Shown piece after piece: positions 1-9,400 of a stretch of DNA of 12,994 bases. The stretch lies in assembly GCA_900771325.1 (NCBI GenBank), contig CAAGNN010000170.1:1-12994 (forward strand), written 5' to 3'. The DNA comes from Kiritimatiellia bacterium (GTDB lineage Bacteria; Verrucomicrobiota; Kiritimatiellia; RFP12; DVOR01). Below the pieces are notes generated by a model that did not search any database, was not told the DNA's origin, and saw only the letters and a list, made by a program, of their open reading frames with translations. Numbering within the stretch: the first letter of the stretch is position 1; every line of letters begins with the position of its first letter. Position numbers and translations under genes: made by a program.

Positions 1-9
1 CGAAAAAGC

Positions 10-295
10 AACCCGGCCCGAGTCGACCCCGAACCCGGGCCTACCTCGAGGCCAACCCGGAGCGGACAAAAATGTAAAGCGGTCGGAGCCAAAAACGAAC
101 CCGGGGCGGATGCAAGACGAACTAGGCCCGGGTCGAGGGGCAACCCGGGCCTAGTTCGAGGTCAACCCGGGGCGGATAAAAATGTAAAGCGCCCCGAGGC
201 CGAGGCGAACCCAGGGCGGATGGACCTCGAACCCGGGCCTACCTCGAGGCGGACCTGGGGCGGGGGCGTTTTGGGCTTGGGGCGGGGGTCTGCCG
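10..295 (+). repeat. Tandem array of about thirteen 22-bp units
   Basis: The stretch divides with no gaps into 13 units of exactly 22 bp. Most start with AACCCGG; the clearest consensus head is AACCCGGGGCGGAT, followed by an 8-base tail that varies (GCAAGACG, GGACCTCG, AAAAATGT, TCGAGGCC and others). The units at 76 and 186 are diverged, and the last two (252 and 274) are decayed. A higher-order order of units recurs. The stretch 32-141 (five units) is repeated at 142-229 (four units), the second copy lacking exactly one unit, and a third copy begins at 230. A period of 22 is not a multiple of three, so the array is unlikely to be coding. It may extend left of the window. Related units lie at 6082-6213 in the opposite orientation. 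Function unknown. Confidence 0.88.
118..158. repeat. Perfect 16-bp inverted repeat inside the left array
   Basis: Positions 118-133 (CGAACTAGGCCCGGGT) are the exact reverse complement of 143-158, with a 9-base loop (134-142). It arises because the unit at 120 carries the family sequence in inverted sense next to the direct unit at 142. Either strand could form a stable hairpin or cruciform. No T-run follows on either strand, so it does not look like an intrinsic terminator. Confidence 0.8.
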
Positions 296-310
296 GCGGA
301 GGCGGCTCTC

Positions 311-352
311 ACAAAAAGAGCGCGCCCCGGGCGGAGGGCTCGGGGCGCGCTG
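311..352 (-). terminator. Rho-independent terminator of glgP
   Basis: Read on the minus strand, an 11-bp perfect GC-rich stem (341-351 with 319-329, arm AGCGCGCCCCG) with an 11-base loop is followed at once by CTTTTTGT (318-311). It begins about 21 bases after the glgP stop codon. The stem plus T-run is the classical intrinsic terminator arrangement and would end leftward transcription before the 22-bp array. Confidence 0.87.
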
Positions 353-372
353 TTGGGGTTAGCCCTCTGGGC

Positions 373-2883
373 TTACTTGGCCACGAAGGGCTCAAGGTGC
401 CAGATGTCGCGGGCGTACTCGGCGATGGTACGGTCGCTGGAGAACTTGCCGGCGGAGGCGACGTTGATGAGGGAGGCCTTGTTCCACGCCGCAGGGTTGC
501 GGTAGAGGGCCTCGACGCGCTCCTGGGCCTTGATGTAATCGGGGAGGTCCTGGAGGAGCATGTAGTAGTCGTTGTAGTCGAGCAGGTTCTTGAGGAGGGG
601 CTCGAAAAGGCCCGGGCTCATCAACGAGAAGACGTTGCGGCGGATCATATCGAGCGCACGCTTGATTTCGGGGTTGCTTTCGTAGATGGCCTTGGAGTTG
701 TAGGTGGGGCGGAGGGCTTCCACTTCTTCGGTCTTGAGGCCGAAGATGAACTCGTTCTCTTCGCCGGCTTCCTGGGCGATCTCGACGTTGGCACCGTCGA
801 GGGTGCCGAGGGTGAGGGCGCCGTTGAGCATCAGCTTCATATTGCCGGTGCCGGAGGCTTCGGTGCCCGCGAGCGAAATCTGCTCGGAGACGTTGGCCGC
901 GGGGATGATCTTCTCGGCGAGGGAGACGCGGTAGTCGGGCAGGAAGGCCACGGTGATGCGTCCGCGCACGAGCGGATGGTTGTTGACGACTTCGGCCACG
1001 CCGTGGATGAGGCGGATGATGAGCTTGGCCACCCAGTAGCCGGGGGCGGCTTTGGCGCCGAAGACGAAGACGCGCGGGTAGATGTCCAGGTCGGGCTTCT
1101 CGATGAGGCGGTTGAAGAGGACGATGATGTAGAGCACCAGGAGGAGCTGGCGCTTGTACTCGTGCAGGCGCTTGACCTGGACGTCGAAGATGGCGTCGGG
1201 GTTGGCCTGGAAGCCGAGGGTGTTGAAGATGGTGTTGGAGAGGATCTGCTTGTTGGCGCGCTTGATCTCGGCGAACTGCTCGAGGAAGGCGCTGTCGGCG
1301 GTGAACTTCTTGAGCTGGGAGAGCTCAGAGAGGTCGGTGATCCACTTGTCACCAATGGCGCTGGTGATGAGGTTGGCCAGGCGGGGGTTCGCCTTCAGGA
1401 GCCAGCGGCGCTGGGTGATGCCGTTGGTCTTGTTGGAGAAGTGGTCGGGCATCACCTCATAGAAGTCCTTGAAGATGGTCTGCTTGAGGATTTCGGTGTG
1501 GAGCGCGGCCACGCCGTTGACGGCCGAGGTGCCCACGAGGCAGAGGTTGGCCATGCGGACGTACTTCTCGCCATTCTCGTCGATGAGGCTCATGCGGCTG
1601 AGGCGGGCGATGTCGCCGGGGTAGAGGTTGGCGATCTGCTGGAGGAAGCGGGCGTTGATCTCGTAGATGATCTGCATGTGGCGGGGCAGGACGCGCTCCA
1701 TCAACGGCAGCGGCCAGCGCTCGAGCGCCTCGGGCAGGACGGTGTGGTTGGTGTAGCCGGTGGAGGCGCGGACGAGCTTCCAGGCCTCGTCCCAGGCGAT
1801 GCCTTCCACATCCACGAGGATGCGCATCAGCTCGGGGATGACGAGCGTGGGGTGCGTGTCGTTGAGCTGGACGAAGACATACTTGGGCAGGTGGCGCCAC
1901 TCGTGGCCTTCCTCGCGGAAGCGGCGGAGGATGTCGTGCACGCTCGCGGCCACAAAGAGGTACTGCTGGCGCAGGCGCAGCTCCTTGCCCTGGGTGGTCG
2001 AGTCGTTGGGGTAAAGGACCTTGGTGAGGTTCTCGGCCAGGACCTTGCTCTCCACGGCCTCGATGTAGTCGCCGCGGTTGAACTCGTCGAGCGAGAACTC
2101 GTTGGTGGCCTGGGCGCTCCAGAGGCGCAGGGTGCCGACGGTGGTGCCCTTGTAGCCGACGACGGGCAGGTCGTAGGGGACGGCCTGGACCTGCTGGGCG
2201 GGGACCCAGACCCACTCATCGCGGCCGGTGCGGCCGGTGTAGTGCTCCACGTGGCCGCCGAAGCCGACCAGGCAGGTGTACTCAGGGCGCTGGATTTCCC
2301 AGGGATAGCCGTACTTCAGCCAGTTATCGGGCTCTTCGCGCTGCTCGCCCTGGACGATACGCTGGCGGAAGATGCCGTAGTCATAGCGCAGACCGTAGCC
2401 GGTAGCGGGGAGGTTGAGGGTGGCGAGCGAATCGAGGAAGCAGGCGGCCAGGCGGCCCAAGCCGCCGTTGCCGAGGCCCGCGTCCATCTCGTAGTCGCGC
2501 AGACGGTTCCAGTCGAGCCCGAGCGAATCCATCGCCTCGCGGCACTGCTGCTCCAGGCCCAGGTTGATGACGTTGTTGCCGAGCAGACGGCCGATGAGGA
2601 ACTCGAGCGAGAGGTAGTAGACGCGGCGGACCTTCGCGGTGCGGTAGGCGTCCTGCGTGGCCATCCAGCGGTCGACGATACGGTCGCGCACGGCGTAGGC
2701 CAGGGCCTTGTAGCAGTCGCGCTCGGTGGCGCGGTCGCCGCTCTTGGCCAGCGAGAAGCGCATATTCCAGAGGAAGTCCTGCGCGAGGCCGGCGGCGGTC
2801 AGCTCGGCAGAGGGGTGATTACCCGGCAGGGTCACGTTTTCGCCGGGCTTGTTGGCGGAGACGGGGGACTTTGCATTAGCCAT
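373..2883 (-). CDS. glgP: Glycogen/maltodextrin phosphorylase (GT35)
   Basis: This gene encodes the cytoplasmic PLP-dependent enzyme that phosphorolyses alpha-1,4-glucan ends to glucose-1-phosphate. The 836-residue product is normal length for GT35. Visible signatures are YYLSLEFLIGR (about 89-99), GNGGLGRLAACFLDS (138-152), QLNDTHP near 342, the phosphate-site segment KRLHEYKRQ with R572 and K577, and EASGTGNMK with the PLP-binding lysine at K683. From memory of the rabbit muscle enzyme (R569, K574, K680), all three are offset by +3, so the catalytic core appears intact. The ATG at 2883 is preceded by AAGGAG (2894-2889) with five bases between, a strong ribosome site. It lies 38 bp after the RRM gene on the same strand with no evident promoter between them, so co-transcription is likely. 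A strong terminator follows. No other glycogen genes are in view, so a preference for glycogen over maltodextrin cannot be decided. Confidence 0.97.
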   Translation of the reverse strand: MANAKSPVSANKPGENVTLPGNHPSAELTAAGLAQDFLWNMRFSLAKSGDRATERDCYKALAYAVRDRIVDRWMATQDAYRTAKVRRVYYLSLEFLIGRLLGNNVINLGLEQQCREAMDSLGLDWNRLRDYEMDAGLGNGGLGRLAACFLDSLATLNLPATGYGLRYDYGIFRQRIVQGEQREEPDNWLKYGYPWEIQRPEYTCLVGFGGHVEHYTGRTGRDEWVWVPAQQVQAVPYDLPVVGYKGTTVGTLRLWSAQATNEFSLDEFNRGDYIEAVESKVLAENLTKVLYPNDSTTQGKELRLRQQYLFVAASVHDILRRFREEGHEWRHLPKYVFVQLNDTHPTLVIPELMRILVDVEGIAWDEAWKLVRASTGYTNHTVLPEALERWPLPLMERVLPRHMQIIYEINARFLQQIANLYPGDIARLSRMSLIDENGEKYVRMANLCLVGTSAVNGVAALHTEILKQTIFKDFYEVMPDHFSNKTNGITQRRWLLKANPRLANLITSAIGDKWITDLSELSQLKKFTADSAFLEQFAEIKRANKQILSNTIFNTLGFQANPDAIFDVQVKRLHEYKRQLLLVLYIIVLFNRLIEKPDLDIYPRVFVFGAKAAPGYWVAKLIIRLIHGVAEVVNNHPLVRGRITVAFLPDYRVSLAEKIIPAANVSEQISLAGTEASGTGNMKLMLNGALTLGTLDGANVEIAQEAGEENEFIFGLKTEEVEALRPTYNSKAIYESNPEIKRALDMIRRNVFSLMSPGLFEPLLKNLLDYNDYYMLLQDLPDYIKAQERVEALYRNPAAWNKASLINVASAGKFSSDRTIAEYARDIWHLEPFVAK

Positions 2884-2921
2884 AATAACTCCTTTTGTGG
2901 CGCTATGTTAGCACATTTGCC

Positions 2922-3242
2922 TTAGGCTTTCACCTTGTTTCGGGCTTCGTTGACGCGCAGGCGCCGGCCCATCACGTTCTTATCGTGCAGGGCCTTGATG
3001 GCGGCCTCGGCCTCGGGGCGGTAGATCATCTCCACAAAGCCGAAGCCTTTGCTCTTGTGGTTGTAGTGGTTCTCGATGACGCGCGCGCTCTTCACGGTGC
3101 CAAACTTGGCGAAGGCTTTGCGCAGCTGCTCGTTGGTCATATCGTAGCTCAGGTTGCCTACGTAGATCTCGATCAGCTCCTGGGGACCCTTGGCGGCCGG
3201 CGAGCCGCCAAAGAGGTTGCGGATGAACGAAAACAGGCTCAT
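2922..3242 (-). CDS. Small single-RRM RNA-binding protein
   Basis: The product is 106 residues with one RNA-recognition motif. RNP2 is IYVGNL at 26-31 and RNP1 is KGFGFVEM at 65-72, with the aromatic residues that stack on RNA at Y27, F67 and F69. The preceding 25 residues (SLFSFIRNLFGG and after) are a short, partly hydrophobic lead. The end is basic. This architecture matches the small stand-alone bacterial RRM proteins known from cyanobacteria, Bacteroidetes and PVC bacteria. They are thought to bind single-stranded RNA, but their roles are mostly undefined. The ATG at 3242 is preceded by AAGGAA (3257-3252) within a purine-rich GAAGAAGAAGAGAAGGAA leader. The gene lies between rpoD (128 bp upstream, with a hairpin between) and glgP (38 bp downstream). 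A regulatory link to either is inference only. Confidence 0.93.
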   Translation of the reverse strand: MSLFSFIRNLFGGSPAAKGPQELIEIYVGNLSYDMTNEQLRKAFAKFGTVKSARVIENHYNHKSKGFGFVEMIYRPEAEAAIKALHDKNVMGRRLRVNEARNKVKA

Positions 3243-3321
3243 GTCTGTTGGTTCCTTCTCTTCTTCTTCGGTTCTGGGGCCGCGTTGCCCTTCGGCACGC
3301 CCGGCCCCGGGTTCTGGGTTT

Positions 3322-3351
3322 GGCCGGAGCCCCGAAAGGGCAGCCCCGGCC
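3322..3351 (-). other. Strong hairpin in the rpoD-RRM intergenic region
   Basis: On the minus strand, 3351-3343 pairs with 3330-3322 (nine pairs, one G-U), and inside it CCC pairs with GGG around a TTTC loop after a two-base bulge. The structure starts about 19 bases after the rpoD stop. No T-run follows (the next bases are AAACCCAG), so it is not a standard intrinsic terminator. It could be a 3'-end stabiliser, a processing site or a partial terminator that lowers read-through into the RRM gene. Confidence 0.6.
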
Positions 3352-3370
3352 GGCGGGTCGGCTCCTCGGC

Positions 3371-5893
<2,523 letters not shown>

Positions 5894-5946
5894 CTACGAC
5901 TCCAACAATTGACGCAAAGCGGCCCTTCCACTCTGCAACGCCATAT

Positions 5947-5985
5947 ATTATAACAAAAGATAACATCTCCTGCAGGGAAAGTCAA
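5947..5985 (-). promoter_or_regulatory. Promoter of rpoD, with two overlapping -10 candidates
   Basis: On the minus strand, TTGACT (5985-5980) is followed after 16 bases by TTATCT (5963-5958). Slightly downstream is TGTTATAAT (5955-5947), a perfect TATAAT with the extended -10 TGn element. Transcription from the latter would begin near 5940, giving a leader of about 47 bases. The stretch is markedly AT-rich against its GC-rich surroundings. Which -10 is used cannot be told from sequence. Confidence 0.7.
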
Positions 5986-6000
5986 GCGCTTTTTTGCGCT
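5985..6000. repeat. Short palindrome AGCGC-T6-GCGCT upstream of the rpoD promoter
   Basis: AGCGC (5985-5989) and GCGCT (5996-6000) are inverted around six Ts. It abuts the -35 candidate of rpoD and could be an operator half-site pair or an upstream A-tract element. With a 5-bp stem this could be chance. Confidence 0.35.
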
Positions 6001-6006
6001 GTTGCC

Positions 6007-6060
6007 GGCCGTGAGGTGCGGGCTATCGCCCGCGTGCGGGGGGCCTTCGGCGCGAGGGTA
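6007..6060 (-). repeat. Inverted-sense hairpin module flanking the right array
   Basis: GTGAGG (6011-6016) is the reverse complement of the CCTCAC spacer found four times at 6263-6333. The ten bases GGCCGTGAGG (6007-6016) are the exact complement of 6308-6317. Next to it is a perfect 6-bp stem, GCGGGC (6018-6023) with GCCCGC (6028-6033), and then a smaller GCC-TTC-GGC hairpin at 6043-6051. On the minus strand this reads hairpin-A-CCTCACGGC, the same order as on the plus strand at 6249-6274. Confidence 0.6.
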
Positions 6061-6081
6061 AGCGTGGTGCCGTGGTCTGCT

Positions 6082-6213
6082 CCGCCTCGCACCCGCCCCG
6101 GCTCCGCCTCGCACCCGCCCCGGGTCCGCCTCGCACCCGCCCCGGGTTGACCCCCGACCCGCCCCGGGTTGACCCCCGACCCGCCCCGGGTTCGCCTCGC
6201 ATCCGCCCCGGGT
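6082..6213 (-). repeat. Tandem array of six 22-bp units, same family as the left array
   Basis: There are six consecutive units of exactly 22 bp. The second and third (6104, 6126) are identical to each other, the fourth and fifth (6148, 6170) are identical to each other, the first differs from the second by one base, and the sixth has a variant tail. On the minus strand the head reads ACCCGGGGCGGGT or ACCCGGGGCGGAT with 8-base tails such as GCGAGGCG or CGGGGGTC. The minus-strand unit ending near 6192 matches the plus-strand unit at 98-119 at 19 of 22 bases. The two arrays are therefore one family in opposite orientation on either side of the rpoD-RRM-glgP block. Near-identical adjacent units indicate recent local duplication. 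Confidence 0.88.
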
Positions 6214-6215
6214 GT

Positions 6216-6333
6216 CCTGCGGAGCAGGCCACTGCAAAACCTTTCAACGCGCCGGAGGCGCACCTCACGGCGGCATAGCCGCCATCCTCACGCGAGCGTA
6301 GCGAGCCCCTCACGGCCCGTAGGGCCCCCTCAC
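6216..6333 (+). repeat. Run of short stem-triloop hairpins separated by CCTCAC
   Basis: CCTGC-GGA-GCAGG (6216-6228), GCGCC-GGA-GGCGC (6249-6261), GGCGGC-ATA-GCCGCC (6269-6283) and GGCCC-GTA-GGGCC (6314-6326) are all perfect stems with three-base loops. A less perfect CGCGAGCGTAGCG lies at 6291-6303. CCTCAC occurs at 6263, 6286, 6308 and 6328, so the spacing (23, 22, 20) echoes the 22-bp period of the neighbouring array. The stem sequences differ while the loop size and spacer are kept, which suggests selection on structure. No function is known to me. Confidence 0.7.
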
Positions 6334-6355
6334 CGTTCACCGCTGCCCTTTCCGC

Positions 6356-6384
6356 TTGCCAGGGTGCGGGGGCTTTAGTATACT
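6356..6384 (+). promoter_or_regulatory. Sigma-70-type promoter of the GH89 gene
   Basis: TTGCCA (6356-6361) and TATACT (6379-6384) are separated by an ideal 17 bases. Transcription would start near 6391, leaving a leader of about 38 bases with GAGAAGGG (6413-6420) eight bases before the ATG. Confidence 0.7.
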
Positions 6385-6428
6385 GTCACCGTTCGCAAGT
6401 GAGTAATCCTTTGAGAAGGGATGGATAG

Positions 6429-9400
6429 ATGAAGCGAAAGATGTGGTTTGGCCGACTGTTGACGGCGGCTTGTTTGATGTTTTCCGGCGCGCTGTGGGCG
6501 CAGGTGCCCGCGCGGGTGCAGATGGCCTATAACTACTGCACGCTCTCGTACACGATGGCGTTGTGGTCGGAGAGCGACTGGGAGGCGGAGATTGACCGTT
6601 TGGCCGCGGCGGGCTTCACGCACGTACTGGTCAACGCCGGGATGGAGGCGGTGTGGTATGAGTTTCTGACGCACCTGAGCGCGGCCTCTGATGGCGGGGG
6701 GGGGGTAGTCTTTGCCGACTATACCGACGCGGAGGCGCGCGCGCACATTCCGCACCCGGCGTGGCGTGCCTGGTGGCTGATGGGCAACCTCGAAGGCGAG
6801 GGCGGCACGCTGGCCTCGGACAGCTTGGCCCTTTCGGTGGACGAGATCAAGCGCCAGAAGCGGATTGGCCGCACGATTGTCCAGCGCTGCTGGGCGAAGG
6901 GGCTCACCCCGGTGGTCAATGGCTTCGTGGGCTTGCTCCCGACGAACTTCGACACCAAGTATTCCAGCCTCAGCTATTTGGCGCAGTCCACCCTGTGGTG
7001 CGGCTACACGCGCCCCGACCAGCTCCTGCCCACTGACGCCGCCTTCCCGGCCCTGGCCAAGGCCTACTACGAGGCGCTCTTCTCGGTCTATGGCTTTGGC
7101 ACCTATGGCGCGGCAGCCGAGGCCGAGGGCTCCAAGGCGCTCGCCTTCTCGGGCGACCTCTTCCACGAGGGCGGCGCCACCCCCTCGGACAACAACGTGA
7201 CGAAGGCCAGCGCCACCGCGGTGCAGGAGGCGATGCTCGCGGCGCGTCCGGGGTCCGTCTGGTTCCTGCAACACTGGCAGGACAACCCGACGGCCGCCCT
7301 CCTCGCGGGCTGCGAGGAAGAGTACACGCTCGTGCAGTGCCTCGACAAGGACATGCGCCCGGGCCTCGCCACGGACACCAACAAGAAGGCCTACATCGGC
7401 AAGAACGGTGGCAACATCCCGTGGGTCTGGGCCGAGCTGACGAACTTTGGCGACAACCCCAACCTCTACGGCCGCCTCACGCGCATGGAAGATGCCAAGG
7501 CCTACCTCGCCTCCGAGGCCGCCACCACGACCCGCTGCGTCGGCTGGGGGATGCTCGATGAAGGCATCGGCTACCAGCCGGTCTACTACGCCAAGATCCT
7601 CGACATCCTCGGCACCTTCACCGACGAGGCCGCCAAGCCCGCCGAGCTCGCCCTGACCACGGCGGCCACCTCCAAGACCGCCTGGGATCTCCTGGAGGGC
7701 TCGGTCTACCAGGTCACCCGCAAGCAGGAGGGCTGCTCGGAGGGCATTCTCTGCGCCGAGCCCTACTTCGGCCTGCAGAACAACAAGACCTCCGCCTGGG
7801 CCTCCGGGGCTGCGCTCTACTATTACCGCAGCGATGTCTGGAAGGCCGCCCGCTTCTTGCTCGACCAACTGGCGGCCGAGGGCACCCTCATCGACAACGC
7901 GGCGTGGCGGGAGTTCGCCATTGATGTGCTGCGCCAGGTGGCCATCGACGGCTTCTCCTCGGGCGAGGCGCGCCGCAAGCCGGAGGCTTTCACGCGCCTG
8001 GATGCCCTGCTCCAGCGCTCGCAGAAGTGGACCCTCTGGAAGGTCTGGCAGCAGGCCCGGGAACTCTCGCGCGAAGTCATTACCGCCAAGGACGGCACCA
8101 CCACCTTGGGCGATGTGGATACCGAGCGCGCCCTGCGCCACTACCGCAACTATCTCTGCTTGATGACCATCTGGAAGACCACCGACACCAACAACGCCTC
8201 CAAGCTCTGCGACTACTCCCACCGCAACCTCGGCGGGATGATGGAGGCCTACTATGGCCGCCGCTGGAAGGCCTATTGGGCCGGGCAGACTCAGGCGCAG
8301 ATCCGCGCCGAGGATGCCACTTGGTGGAAGACGGCCCCCGTCCCCGCCGAGCCGGTCGCCGCCACCGCCGCGGACCTCCTTTCCATCGGCGAAGCCATTC
8401 TGGCCGATGCCCTCTACACCGACGCCACCGGCCTCGCCCCCGTCGATTGGTACGACTTCACCACCGCTGCCGCCCCCGACCGCGGCACCTTCGCCCGTAG
8501 CTGGAACAACGGCTCCTTCTCGCTAACCACCGGCAAGAACGGCACCCTTGGCGCGGTCACCGGCTCGAAGTGGACGAACAGCAACGGCACCTCGCTGCGC
8601 GATTGCACCGTCTCAGTGGAGGTCTCCCTGGGCACCACGGCCCAGAGCGCCTTCTTCTGCGCCGGCAAGAATGCCATCGATAGCCAGTGGGCCATCCGCC
8701 GCAGCAGCACGGCCAATCAGGCCGAGGTCGTGGGTGTCTTCACCGAAGCCTTCCCCATCCCCGGAGCCTCGGACACCGACTTCCATCGCATCACCGTTGC
8801 CATCGACAACGCCGGCACCACAGCCTCCATTTGGCTGGACAGCACCCCGCTCTCGACCGCCGGCTACACCGTCAAGTCCGGCGGGGTGGGGGACTTCACC
8901 GCCTATCAGCTCGGCGCGGTTTGGGGCGGTAGCAGCAACACCGGCGGCTTCGCGACGGCCGCGTTCGGCGGTAAGTTTGAGGATGTGCGTATCTACGACC
9001 AGGCGCTGACGGATGAGCAGGTGGCCGCGCTCTGCAATGAGCCGCTCGAGCCCTTCACCTGGTGGAACCCCGACGCGAGCGACGCCGCGAACCAGTGGAG
9101 CGTCCTGCGCCACTGGAGCCGCGGCAAGCCCACCGAAGGCTGGGCCGGCATCCGCACCGGTACCGAGCCCCTCACCCTCAAGATGGACGAAGCCCCCGCC
9201 CTCACGCGCCTTGAGACCGCCGGCGAAGGGGCCCTGACCATCACCGGAAACGCCTTCTCCGCCACCCAACTCGCCGTCGGCACCGATACCGACCTCGCCG
9301 CCGGCCTGGCCACCTTCGCCGCCGGCAACGTCTCCATCGCCGCCGGCAAAACCCTCACCGTGAACGACGGCGCCACCGTCCCGCTGGCGACGGCAGGAGC

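Noticed and set aside
10..295. CRISPR array or plasmid iterons
   Set aside because: Units are contiguous, with no unique 30-bp spacers and no cas genes, so it is not CRISPR. Iterons can be about 22 bp, but there is no rep gene, and the locus carries rpoD and glgP, which indicates a chromosome.
220..2925. Long plus-strand open frame of 901 codons opposite glgP
   Set aside because: It is the antisense shadow of glgP. The translation is a low-complexity Gly/Val/Leu/Glu-rich string with no recognisable motif, and its 5' part runs through the 22-bp array and the terminator. Strong codon bias in GC-rich DNA opens this frame.
6421..6432. Tiny upstream frame ATG GAT AGA TGA overlapping the GH89 start
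   Set aside because: It is only three codons. The GAGAAGGG ribosome site abuts its ATG with no spacing but is eight bases from the ATG at 6429, so it is most likely chance.
6429..6475. Lipoprotein signal (LTAAC at residues 11-15) for the GH89 protein
   Set aside because: Threonine at -3 and a too-short hydrophobic stretch before Cys15 fit a lipobox poorly, whereas a standard cleavage site follows at Ala24.
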